DNA of 64,000 bases, taken from the NCBI GenBank assembly GCA_900472395.1, contig UCHV01000004.1, positions 124,001 through 188,000 on the forward strand, written 5' to 3'. Below, piece after piece: positions 56,399 through 64,000 of the stretch. The translations under genes were made by a program, and so were the position numbers. How positions within the stretch are numbered: the stretch's first letter is position 1; each line of letters starts with the position of its first letter. The notes under the pieces were generated by a model that worked only from the letters and a program-made list of their open reading frames with translations, did not search any database and was not told the DNA's origin. This stretch comes from Hyphomicrobiales bacterium (lineage in GTDB: Bacteria > Pseudomonadota > Alphaproteobacteria > Rhizobiales > Rhizobiaceae).

Positions 56399-56600
56399 GG
56401 AGGTAGGTACGTCACTGCGGGTGAGGGAGGGAACACCAGCAGCACTAGGACGCACCGGGAGAACATCGAACATAGCCTTCGAAAAGGCTCGAAAGACTGA
56501 TGGCGGGTGTCAAAAGCCCAGATTGAGGCCGAAGGATCCGCCATTCACTGCGCCATCGCATTGCGTTCGCAGGTGCGGAGGCATTAAAACCCGATCAATT
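56369..56600 (-). ncRNA. Candidate trans-acting sRNA (5' end uncertain)
   Basis: A leftward transcript must end at the strong terminator at 56362-56398, yet the 419-base gap between the ferredoxin and tetR has no credible reverse-strand gene. The predicted RNA carries C-rich single-stranded tracts, CTCCC, TTCCCTCCCTCACCC and ACCTACCTCC, complementary to ribosome-binding sites. Such anti-Shine-Dalgarno loops are typical of rhizobial trans-acting sRNAs. The family is not recognised. A 62-aa frame here reads through the terminator and is not believed. Confidence 0.45.
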
Positions 56601-56756
56601 GAATGTGATCATATAAGAGATTCTTAAAATAAGCCAGTCGAAGAAATCACCTCTGATTGACGACAGAGGCGACAAGGCTCGCACAAGTTTCAACCTGCGG
56701 CGCTTGCTGCCATGATCTGGGGCAGCGCCATTCCCGGAATGGGGCAGGGGCCATCG

Positions 56757-57398
56757 TCAGACTGGCGTTGACGCGCAGGATGGAGGCAGGTTTCTGAAGC
56801 TTGCGAACAGCTTTCGCACACAGCCGCAACCTTCCGAATCGAGGTCGAAATTGCGGCCTCCCAGCAACCAGTCCCAGCAAATGCCCTTGATCATCCACTT
56901 GACCGCGTGGCAGGCGGAAGCGGGTGTCCAGCCGGCCGCAAGCCTGCCATTCTCCTTGGCGCGTTGCAGAATGGCTTCCAACTGGCTGTTGTGCAGGTTT
57001 TCAAGTTCACGCATCGCCTGCTGTATGGGGGCGAATTCCTCGGTGAAATTCGTGCGGAGAAGAATTGTCAGCATGCGCTGGCGCTGCTGGTCGGTTGCCA
57101 TGACCTGCATCCATTCGCAGGCTGCATCCTCGATCATGGATAGCGCGTCGACGCCGCAGCAGGAGGGATCGCGCAGTTCCAGCATATTGAGAAGAGGCAG
57201 GCGGAAGACGTTGTAAAGTTCAAGAAAAATATCGGTCTTGCTTGAAAAGTGCCAATAGACAGCGCCGCGGGTGACGCCGGCGGCGGCGGCGATATCGTCG
57301 AGCGTGCTGGACCCGACGCCCTTTTCGAAAAACATCTTTTCGGCTGCATCAAGAATGGCGGCTCGTGTCTCCGCGGCTTCAGCCTTTGTTCGTCTCAT
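56757..57398 (-). CDS. TetR/AcrR-family repressor of the adjacent efflux pump
   Basis: 213 aa from ATG 57398 with GGAGGGAG upstream. HTH domain: MRRTKAEAAETRAAILDAAE, FFEKGVGSSTLDDIAAAAGVTRGAVYWHFSSKTDIF, nearly identical in design to AcrR/TtgR (RGAVYWHF-KTDIF). The C-terminal domain binds drugs in relatives. It lies 99 bases downstream of the RND pump on the same strand, giving the order adaptor-pump-regulator seen in Agrobacterium ifeABR. The probable operator is the AcrR-type palindrome at 61930-61953 before the adaptor gene. Confidence 0.9.
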   Translation of the reverse strand: MRRTKAEAAETRAAILDAAEKMFFEKGVGSSTLDDIAAAAGVTRGAVYWHFSSKTDIFLELYNVFRLPLLNMLELRDPSCCGVDALSMIEDAACEWMQVMATDQQRQRMLTILLRTNFTEEFAPIQQAMRELENLHNSQLEAILQRAKENGRLAAGWTPASACHAVKWMIKGICWDWLLGGRNFDLDSEGCGCVRKLFASFRNLPPSCASTPV

Positions 57399-57497
57399 GT
57401 CTCCCTCCTTCCCCCCGACCGGTGGAGCGCCCCGAAAGAGGCGCTCCCGAGATCGAGCAATGACCAACCATGTGGAGCCGAAGCCCCTATGGCAGGA

Positions 57498-60400
57498 TCA
57501 ATGTGTCGTCGTGACGGTCGTGTCTTCCGTCTTCGTGGCTTCAAGCTTCTCCTGGCGGGCGCTCTTGGAGAACAGCCGCATGATGAAGACGAAGAAGGCA
57601 GGCACGAAGAAGATCGCCAGGATGGTTGCCGAGATCATGCCGCCAAGAACGCCGGTACCGATGGCGTTCTGGCTCGCCGCGCTGGCGCCGGTCGCGATCG
57701 CCATCGGAACAACGCCGAGCGTGAATGCGAGCGACGTCATCAGGATCGGACGGAAGCGCAGATGCGCTGCCTCCACGGTCGCATCGAAAACGCTCTTGCC
57801 TTCCGCACGCAGATCCTTGGCAAACTCGATGATCAGGATGGCGTTCTTCGCCGAGAGGCCGATGATGGTGATCAGGCCGACGAGGAAGTAGACGTCGTTC
57901 GGCATGCCGCGGAGGGTCACGGCTGCAACCGAACCGATGACGCCGAGCGGCACGACGAGCATGACCGACAGCGGGATCGACCAGCTTTCATAAAGCGCCG
58001 AAAGCAGAAGGAAGACGAACAGGATGGACAGCGCGATCAGCGCCGGCGCCTGTGAGCCCGACTGGATTTCCTGCAGCGACTGGCCTGTCCATTCGTAACC
58101 AAAACCGGTCGGCAACTGGTTGGCCAGACGTTCCATCTCGGCTATGGCGTCACCCGAGGAATAACCCGGACCGGCCTGACCGGCGATACGGATCGACGGA
58201 TAACCGTTATAACCGATCACCTGGGAGGGGCCGCGTACCCACTCCGCCGTGGCGAAGGAGGACATCGGCACCATGCCGCCGCTTGCATTGCGGATGTTCA
58301 GCTTCAGAAGGTCTTCGGTCTTCATGCGCTGATTGCCTTCCGCCTGAACGGTCACGCGCTGCATGCGGCCGTTGTTGGGGAAGTCGTTGACGTAGGACGA
58401 GCCGAGGTTGGCGGTGATCGTCGAGTTGATGTCGGAGAAGGTAACACCGAAGGTGTTGGCCTTTTCGCGGTCGATCAACAGGTTGACCTGTGCTGCGTCG
58501 GGCATGCCTTCGATACGCAGGCCGGCCAGCATCGGGCTTTTTGCCGCTTCCGCCATCAACTGGTCGCGTGCCGCACCGAGTGCCGCCTGACCCTGACCGG
58601 AGCGGTCCTGCAGGCGGAACGTGAAGCCGGTCGAATTGCCGAGACCCTGGATGGGCGGCGGTGACAGCGAGAAGGCGATGGCATCACGCAGACCAAAGAT
58701 CTGGCCATTGATGCGTCCCGCAAGTGCATCTGCCGAGTTTTCCGGGCCGCGTTCTTCCCAATCCTTCAGGGTGATGAAGGCAAGGCCCGCATTCTGACCG
58801 GAGCCCGAGAAAGAGAAGCCGTTGATGGCGATGATGCGGTCGACCGCTTCTTCCTTCAGCGCGATCTGTTCGATCTGCGAGATGACTTCCGTCGTGCGGT
58901 CGGTACTGGCTTCGGCCGGCGCCTGAACGTCGACGATCAGAAAGCCCTGGTCTTCATTGGGCAGGAACGAGCTTGGAAGCTGCATGTAAGCCCAGCCAAG
59001 GCCGATCAGCAGCGCGACGTAGATGATCATGAAGCGGCCGGAGCGCTTGATGATCTTGGCAACGCCGCCCGAATAACCGTGCGAGGCCCTGTCGAAGCCA
59101 CGGTTGAACATGCCGAACAGACCCTTCTTGTTATGATGGTCGTCGGCAACGGGCTTCAGGAACGACGCGCAGAGCGCTGGCGTGAGCGAAAGAGCAAGGA
59201 AACCGGAGAACAGGATCGACACGACCATGGTCAGCGAGAACTGCTGATAGATGATGCCGACGGCGCCCGGGAAGAAGGCCATGGGAATGAACACGGCCGA
59301 AAGGACCATGGTGATGCCGATGATGGCGCCGGAAATCTGGCCCATTGCCTTGCGGGTCGCTTCCTTCGGCGACAGTTTTTCCTCGGCCATGATGCGTTCG
59401 ACGTTTTCGACGACAACGATCGCGTCGTCGACGAGAATGCCGATCGCCAGAACCATCGCGAACATCGTCAGGACGTTGATCGAGAACCCGGCCACGAACA
59501 TGATCGCGCAGGTGCCGAGCAGCGCCACCGGCACCACTAGGGCCGGAATGACGGTGTAGCGGAAATTCTGCAGGAAGATGAACATCACCACAAATACGAG
59601 GATCATCGCCTCGATCAGCGTGTGGATGACCTTCTCGATGGAGACCTGCACGAAGGGGCTGGTATCGTACGGCACTTCGTACTGAACGCCTGCCGGGAAA
59701 TATTCCTTCAGCTCCTCCATGACCTGCTTTACGCCTTCCGACGCTGCAAGCGCGTTGCCCGTCGGCGAAAGCTGCAAGCCGATGGCAGCGCTCGGCTGGC
59801 CGTTCAGGCGGGACGAAAAGCTGTAGCTTTCAGCGCCGACTTCCACGCGGGCAACGTCACGCAGACGCACCGACGATCCATCGGGATTGGCGCGCAGCAC
59901 AATCGAGCCGAACTGTTCCGGGTTGGTCAGCTGGCCCTGAACGTTGATCGTTGCGGAAATCTGCTGGCCGATCGGATTGGGAGTGGCGCCGATGCGACCG
60001 GCTGCGACCTGTGCGTTCTGCGCCTGGATGGCGCTGATGACGTCGGAGGAGGTCAGGCTGAGGCCCACCATCTTGTCCGGATCCATCCAGATACGCATGG
60101 AGCGCTGGCTGGCGAACAGCTGGGCTGAACCGATGCCCGGCACACGGCGCAATTCGCCGATGACGTTGCGCTGCAGATAATCGCCGAGGCCGATTGCGTC
60201 GGTCTTGCCGTCGGTCGAGGTGAGCGACACGACCATGAGGAACGATGTGCCGGCCTGTTCGACGCGCAGACCTTGCGAGGTTACGGCGCTCGGCAGGCGA
60301 GGTTCGGCGCGGGCGATGCGGTTCTGCACCTCGACCTGGGCTTCACCGATATTGGTGCCCGGCGCGAAGGTGACGTTGATCGATACGCGGCCGGAGGATT

Positions 60401-60647
60401 CCGACTGCGATTCGAAGTAGATGAGGCCCGGAACGCCGTTCAGTTCCTCTTCGATCGGACGTGTCACGCCCTGATAGATATCTTCAGGCGATGCGCCCGG
60501 GTAGGTGGTGGATACGGTGATCTGCGGCGGCGCGACATTTGGATACTGCGCGATCGGCAGCATCGGAATGGCGATCACACCCGCCAGCATGATGAAGATT
60601 GCGACGACCCAGGCAAAGATGGGCCGGTCGATGAAGAAACGTGCCAT
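57498..60647 (-). CDS. RND multidrug efflux pump, AcrB/MexB/IfeB type
   Basis: 1049 aa, HAE-1 family. N-terminus FFIDRPIFAWVVAIFIMLAG, typical of AcrB. Proton-relay Asp pair in ILVDDAIVVVENVERIM; porter segments SPEDIYQGVTRPIEEELNGVPGL and GPENSADALAGRINGQIF; helix 10-11 GLSAKNAILIIEFAKDLRAEGKS. It exports drugs, detergents or plant phenolics through an outer-membrane channel, encoded elsewhere. Gene order with the adaptor upstream (12-base gap) and TetR downstream fits the isoflavonoid pump IfeABR of Agrobacterium, but substrate is inference. Confidence 0.94.
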   Translation of the reverse strand: MARFFIDRPIFAWVVAIFIMLAGVIAIPMLPIAQYPNVAPPQITVSTTYPGASPEDIYQGVTRPIEEELNGVPGLIYFESQSESSGRVSINVTFAPGTNIGEAQVEVQNRIARAEPRLPSAVTSQGLRVEQAGTSFLMVVSLTSTDGKTDAIGLGDYLQRNVIGELRRVPGIGSAQLFASQRSMRIWMDPDKMVGLSLTSSDVISAIQAQNAQVAAGRIGATPNPIGQQISATINVQGQLTNPEQFGSIVLRANPDGSSVRLRDVARVEVGAESYSFSSRLNGQPSAAIGLQLSPTGNALAASEGVKQVMEELKEYFPAGVQYEVPYDTSPFVQVSIEKVIHTLIEAMILVFVVMFIFLQNFRYTVIPALVVPVALLGTCAIMFVAGFSINVLTMFAMVLAIGILVDDAIVVVENVERIMAEEKLSPKEATRKAMGQISGAIIGITMVLSAVFIPMAFFPGAVGIIYQQFSLTMVVSILFSGFLALSLTPALCASFLKPVADDHHNKKGLFGMFNRGFDRASHGYSGGVAKIIKRSGRFMIIYVALLIGLGWAYMQLPSSFLPNEDQGFLIVDVQAPAEASTDRTTEVISQIEQIALKEEAVDRIIAINGFSFSGSGQNAGLAFITLKDWEERGPENSADALAGRINGQIFGLRDAIAFSLSPPPIQGLGNSTGFTFRLQDRSGQGQAALGAARDQLMAEAAKSPMLAGLRIEGMPDAAQVNLLIDREKANTFGVTFSDINSTITANLGSSYVNDFPNNGRMQRVTVQAEGNQRMKTEDLLKLNIRNASGGMVPMSSFATAEWVRGPSQVIGYNGYPSIRIAGQAGPGYSSGDAIAEMERLANQLPTGFGYEWTGQSLQEIQSGSQAPALIALSILFVFLLLSALYESWSIPLSVMLVVPLGVIGSVAAVTLRGMPNDVYFLVGLITIIGLSAKNAILIIEFAKDLRAEGKSVFDATVEAAHLRFRPILMTSLAFTLGVVPMAIATGASAASQNAIGTGVLGGMISATILAIFFVPAFFVFIMRLFSKSARQEKLEATKTEDTTVTTTH

Positions 60648-60659
60648 GAAACCGGGTCC

Positions 60660-61898
60660 TTACTGCTTTGCGGGCTCTGCCGGCTTTTCGGCGTTTTCAG
60701 TCTCGGCGCCTGCTTCGGCGTTGTTGTCACCCTCGGCAGCCTTTTCGGTTGCCGGCTTTTCCGGCGACCAAGGCTGCGGTTTGACGGTGGCGCCGGCGCC
60801 GGTCTTCTGGAAACCGTCGACGATGACACGATCGCCCGCATTCAGGCCCTCGGAAATGACCCAACGCTCGTCGAGCGCACGACCAACGGTAACACCACGC
60901 TGTTCGACCTTGTCTTCGGCGCCGACGACGAGAAGGCTGGCCTTGCCACCGGCATCGCGCTGGATGGCCTGCTGAGGAACCGCAAACGTGTCGCGCTCGA
61001 GACCCTGTTCGATCTGGACGCGAACATACATGCCGGGCAGGAGGTCGCCGTCCGGATTGGGGAATTCGCCACGCATGGTGACCTGACCGGTGGTTTCGTC
61101 AACCGCAGCTTCGGAGAACAGAAGGCGTCCTTCCTGTGGATACTTTGTGCCGTCGTCCAGCATCAACTGTGCCTTGGCTTCATTGGGGCCGGTCATCAGC
61201 TTGCCGTCCTGAAGGGCGCGGCGCAGACGCACGAGATCGGCGGCAGGCTGGGTGAAGTCGGCATAGATCGGATCGAGCTGCTGAATGGTGGCCAGATTTT
61301 CCGAACCTGTGGCGCTGACGAGCGCACCTTCGGTGATCAGTGCGCGGCCGATACGACCGGAAATCGGTGCGGTGACATTGGCATATTGCAGGCTGAGCTT
61401 TGCCGAAGCGACACCGGCGCGCGCTACCTGGACCTGAGCATCGGCCTGGGCAAGCTGGGCGACTGCCGTGTCGAATTCCGCGCGGGAGGCGACATTCGAT
61501 TTGTTGAGCTGTGTCTGGCGATCTGCGGTCTGGCGCGCCTGAAGCTGCTGTGCTTCGGCGCTGCGCAGGGTCGCTTCGGCACGGTCGAGTTCGACCTGGA
61601 ACGGGGCGGGGTCGATGCGGTAGAGGACATCGCCTTCCTTGACGAGCGAGCCCTGCTCGAACACTCGCTCGATGATGATGCCGGAAACGCGCGGGCGCAC
61701 TTCTGCAAGCCGGGTAGGCGCGATACGGCCCGGCAGATCGCTGTTGATCGGCAATGTTTCCGGCTGAACGGTAACGACGCCGACAGCGGACGGCGGACGG
61801 GCAGGGGGCGCTCCGGCCGCCTGATCTTCCTTCTGGCAGGCAGCAAGGACGGAAAGACTGGCAACCAGAATACCAGCGACAGGCAGTTTCATTCGCAT
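60660..61898 (-). CDS. RND efflux periplasmic adaptor lipoprotein, AcrA/IfeA type
   Basis: About 412 aa from ATG 61898 (GGGG 6 bases upstream); ATGs at 61910 and 61892 are alternatives. Lipoprotein signal MRMKLPVAGILVASLSVLAAC with lipidated Cys21. Lipoyl domain with DLPGRIAPTRLAEVRPRVSG, alpha-hairpin (RAEATLRSAEAQQLQARQTA), second lipoyl half LQYANVTAPISGRIGRALIT, beta-barrel and membrane-proximal domains. A ~40-residue Glu/Ala/Pro tail (KAAEGDNNAEAGAETENAEK) is unusual. It links the RND pump encoded next to the outer membrane. Confidence 0.93.
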   Translation of the reverse strand: MRMKLPVAGILVASLSVLAACQKEDQAAGAPPARPPSAVGVVTVQPETLPINSDLPGRIAPTRLAEVRPRVSGIIIERVFEQGSLVKEGDVLYRIDPAPFQVELDRAEATLRSAEAQQLQARQTADRQTQLNKSNVASRAEFDTAVAQLAQADAQVQVARAGVASAKLSLQYANVTAPISGRIGRALITEGALVSATGSENLATIQQLDPIYADFTQPAADLVRLRRALQDGKLMTGPNEAKAQLMLDDGTKYPQEGRLLFSEAAVDETTGQVTMRGEFPNPDGDLLPGMYVRVQIEQGLERDTFAVPQQAIQRDAGGKASLLVVGAEDKVEQRGVTVGRALDERWVISEGLNAGDRVIVDGFQKTGAGATVKPQPWSPEKPATEKAAEGDNNAEAGAETENAEKPAEPAKQ

Positions 61899-61929
61899 AA
61901 AGAACCCCATGAACCCAAAGACGGCAATT

Positions 61930-61953
61930 TACATACGTGTTAGTCTGTATGTA
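61930..61953. promoter_or_regulatory. AcrR-type operator before the efflux adaptor gene
   Basis: Perfect dyad TACATAC-N10-GTATGTA, extended to TTTACATAC/GTATGTAAA by flanking bases. The half-sites and spacing are the same as I recall for the E. coli acrR-acrA operator. It lies 32 bases upstream of the adaptor ATG and is the obvious site for the TetR protein encoded at the far end of the operon. Confidence 0.85.
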
Positions 61954-62148
61954 AAAATCCGGCAAGACTACATTTGCGTGATGTCAACTTTCGTTCGCCG
62001 CTTCATGTGCGGCTCGGCGGGGCAAATCTGTGCTCGCCCCGGCGTGGCGAGGCAACGCCGAACAGGGCGGTTCGGTTCCGCTGCGACAAATTGCGCCGGT
62101 TAGATTTGCGCTTTGACGACAGAAAAAAGCGCTGTGTTGCTGCAGGTT

Positions 62149-62781
62149 CTACTGAGGGTTGGCGCCGCGATTTTTTAGCAATCGCATGATGCGGCTGTCG
62201 AAATTTGCGGACTCGATCATGTCGAAGCGAACCTGGTCGGCATCGTGCTTTTCGATCGCCTCGCGACTGAGCTCTCCCACCCGTTTTTCAAGCAGGTCGC
62301 AGTTTCCTGCCGGGCGGATGGCGCGCAGTTTTGCTTCAAGCGCTCGGGCGTGAGTGCGGGCGATTTCGGCGTGACGCTCTTCGTGGCGCTTGATGTCCGC
62401 CGCAAGAGTATCCCAAATCGTCGCCAGCGTCCCGGTTGCCGCCTTGCGGTTCTTCCAGCGTGGAAGGATGATATGGGTACGCACCGTTACCTTCACCGCA
62501 CCGATCGAGCAACGGCCGCCCCGGTCCACATAACTGACTTCGCCGCCAAACCTGATTTCGGTGGCGCCAGGATGGCGAGCCCCGGTGTGGCGGGTCAGCG
62601 GGCCGCGGCGTTCGAGTTCGCTGTCGAGTTCTTCAGCGGTCTTGCCGCCAATCGAAAAATAGGAATAGCTCTTGGTCACGACCGGCTGTGCAGTGGCAGG
62701 CACGGCGAGAGCCATTATAAGAGCAAGCGTTGCTGCTGAGGTGATGACCGGGCCCCGGGGCGAACGGCGAAAGCTGCGCAT
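62149..62781 (-). CDS. Secreted DUF922 protein, putative zinc protease
   Basis: 210 aa from ATG 62781. Signal peptide MRSFRRSPRGPVITSAATLA continuing to PATAQ with Ala-x-Ala cleavage. The mature domain (KSYSYFSIGGKTAEELDSEL, ATEIRFGGEVSYV, CSIGAVKVTVRTHIILPRW) and the H-E-x-x-H zinc motif RHEERHAEIA (133-137) match DUF922 proteins, annotated as predicted secreted Zn-dependent proteases. Two Cys (91 and in GNCDLLEK) may form a disulfide. The natural substrate is unknown. The 195-base gap 61954-62148 holds no supported gene. Confidence 0.82.
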   Translation of the reverse strand: MRSFRRSPRGPVITSAATLALIMALAVPATAQPVVTKSYSYFSIGGKTAEELDSELERRGPLTRHTGARHPGATEIRFGGEVSYVDRGGRCSIGAVKVTVRTHIILPRWKNRKAATGTLATIWDTLAADIKRHEERHAEIARTHARALEAKLRAIRPAGNCDLLEKRVGELSREAIEKHDADQVRFDMIESANFDSRIMRLLKNRGANPQ

Positions 62782-62897
62782 CAAATCTATTCTCGGGGCC
62801 TGCAAGATTGAACTGAGGCAAAGCTTGGGGCATAGCCCTTCCATGCGCAACAGAAACGGCGCAATTTTACGTGTACAAAGCAAGGATTGGGACGACC

Positions 62898-63797
62898 GTG
62901 AGTCTCCTAAGCAACAACATTTCCTCAAATGGCATGTGGCAGGTTGGGTACGGTCGTTCGCTCGATCTGGCCGCCGGTGGCCATCTCATGGCGATCGTCA
63001 ACGTGACGCCGGATAGTTTTTCCGATGGCGGTCAACACGATAGCGTTGAGGCGGCCGTCGCCCACGCCAAGGCCTGCATCGCCGAAGGTGCTGTCATCAT
63101 CGATGTCGGCGGAGAATCGACCCGGCCGGGCGCGGAACCGGTGAGCGAAGCCGAAGAGCAGCGCCGAGTGCTGCCGGTGATCGAACGTCTGGCGGCCGAA
63201 ACTGACGTGCTGATCTCCATCGATAGCTATCGCGGTGCGACCGCGCGGGCCGCCGTCAGGGCCGGCGCGCATATCATCAACGATGTCTACGGCCTCAGCC
63301 ACGATCCGGCTATCGCCGAGATCGCGGCGGAAAGCGGTGCAGGACTTTGCATCATGCACACGGGCCGGGGCCGGGAAGCGGAAAAGCTGCCGGATGTCAT
63401 TGCCGACCAGTTTCTGTTTTTCAAAAAAGCCCTTGGGATCGCCGAGAAAGCCGGTCTCGATCGCCGGAAAATCCTGCTCGACCCGGGGTTCGGTTTCGCC
63501 AAAAGCCGCGAAGACGAAGCGGAGCTGATGGCGCGGTTTTCCGAACTGCATGCGCTGGAATTGCCTTTCCTGATTGGCACCTCGCGCAAGCGTTTTATCG
63601 GAGCAATGACAGGCCGCGACCGCGCCGACGAGCGCGACGTCGGTACTGCGGCGACAACCGCCGTTCTGAGGCTCGCGGGTGCGCATGTTTTCAGGGTTCA
63701 TAATGTGGCCGCCAATCGCGATGCGCTTCGCGTGGCGGATGCAATTCTTTCGGCATGCCCTGCCGAAAAGCTGGATAGCGCGGAGGCGAAGTCATGA
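62898..63797 (+). CDS. folP: Dihydropteroate synthase
   Basis: About 299 aa from GTG 62898 (AAGGA 11 bases upstream); ATG 62934 is an alternative. Joins pABA to pterin pyrophosphate in folate synthesis and is the sulfonamide target. Family motifs: MAIVNVTPDSFSDGG (~35), IIDVGGESTRPGAEPVSEAEE, ISIDSYRGATARAAVRAGAHIINDVYGL, ILLDPGFGFAKS and FLIGTSRKRFIGAMTG. All active-site segments are intact. Its stop overlaps folB by ATGA. Confidence 0.95.
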   Translation: MSLLSNNISSNGMWQVGYGRSLDLAAGGHLMAIVNVTPDSFSDGGQHDSVEAAVAHAKACIAEGAVIIDVGGESTRPGAEPVSEAEEQRRVLPVIERLAAETDVLISIDSYRGATARAAVRAGAHIINDVYGLSHDPAIAEIAAESGAGLCIMHTGRGREAEKLPDVIADQFLFFKKALGIAEKAGLDRRKILLDPGFGFAKSREDEAELMARFSELHALELPFLIGTSRKRFIGAMTGRDRADERDVGTAATTAVLRLAGAHVFRVHNVAANRDALRVADAILSACPAEKLDSAEAKS

Positions 63798-64000
63798 CGC
63801 TCTATACGATTTATCTGAAAAACTGTTCGTTTTTCGCTCGCCACGGTGTGCTGAGCGAAGAGGAGCGGCTCGGTCAGCGGTTTTTCGTGGATGCCGAGTT
63901 GGAGGTCGAAGGCGGAAACGCGCTTCTGAGCGACCAGATCGATGACACCGTTCACTACGGGATCGCTTTCGAGGTAATCGAGGAAGTGGTGACCGGGCAG
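63794..64000 (+). CDS. folB: Dihydroneopterin aldolase, N-terminal part (cut by window end)
   Basis: ATG at 63794 overlaps the folP stop; 69 residues are visible before the window ends. The sequence MTLYTIYLKNCSFFARHGVL, then SEEERLGQRFFVDAELEVEG, and IDDTVHYGIAFEVIEEVVTG is typical of FolB, including the catalytic-site Glu22 in HGVLSEEE and the DTVHY segment that stacks the pterin. It releases glycolaldehyde from dihydroneopterin, feeding FolK and FolP. folK is expected just beyond the window. Confidence 0.9.
   Translation, partial: MTLYTIYLKNCSFFARHGVLSEEERLGQRFFVDAELEVEGGNALLSDQIDDTVHYGIAFEVIEEVVTGQ

Noticed and set aside
56356-56544. 62-aa reverse-strand protein near the ferredoxin gene
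   Set aside because: It reads through the whole terminator hairpin and its T run, which a genuine gene would rarely do. A noncoding RNA explains the terminator better.

Overview
The window is a stretch of chromosome from an alphaproteobacterium of the Rhizobiaceae (Agrobacterium/Rhizobium/Sinorhizobium group). Evidence: a dcw cell-division cluster in the order murC-murB-ddl-ftsQ-ftsA-ftsZ-lpxC-bamD-recN-ligA; an FtsZ of 595 aa with a long Ala/Pro linker and a C-terminal peptide ending in PAFLRRQST; an HWE-family histidine kinase; a DUF1127 protein; and a ~2200-aa two-TM coiled-coil protein of the GPR/RgsE growth-pole type found in polar-growing Rhizobiales. No rRNA, tRNA, CRISPR array, phage, insertion sequence or attachment site was seen. 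This looks like core chromosome.

Layout. 1-16.1 kb: envelope and division cluster (murC partial, murB, two tandem pairs of tiny membrane-protein genes, an inserted reverse-strand MHS-family transporter, ddl, ftsQ, ftsA, ftsZ, lpxC, bamD, recN, a reverse-strand cytochrome b561, ligA). 16.1-25.5 kb: single housekeeping genes (YhhY-like acetyltransferase, DEDDh exonuclease, CreA, small secreted protein, orphan CheW, SCO1, prmA, DUF1127, aminopeptidase P, azlCD, pncA). 25.8-32.1 kb: TsuA/YeeE transporter, membrane-anchored DUF2778 (Tlde1-like) protein, metallophosphoesterase, UvrD/PcrA helicase. 32.4-39.2 kb: RND efflux pair followed by an HWE kinase and a single-domain response regulator. 39.3-43.8 kb: ridA/tetR divergent pair with a triple operator, nhaA, LpxH-like phosphatase, dipeptide epimerase. 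43.9-48.0 kb: a Mla/MCE lipid-transport operon (permease, ATPase, MCE protein, lipoprotein). 48.1-55.0 kb: the giant polar protein and a small gene whose ribosome-binding site and start codon lie inside a 16-bp hairpin. 55.5-64 kb: Hpt protein, ferredoxin, a probable sRNA, an AcrAB-type pump with a TetR regulator and a textbook AcrR-type operator, a secreted DUF922 protein, folP and the start of folB.

How it works together: the forward-strand dcw genes overlap at ATGA/GTGA junctions and build peptidoglycan precursors, the divisome and the outer membrane (LpxC, BamD). The Mla system and the growth-pole protein continue the envelope theme. Two independent RND pumps and two TetR regulators handle toxic compounds.

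The most notable unexplained items are the start-codon hairpin at 48341-48376, the duplicated small-membrane-protein pair at 1653-2382, the triple ATACG-N3-CGTAT operator at 39787-39850, the AcrR-type operator at 61930-61953, the candidate sRNA with anti-Shine-Dalgarno tracts near 56.4-56.6 kb, and the nhaA leader with a sequestered ribosome-binding site. All family assignments are by reading motifs. No database search was run.
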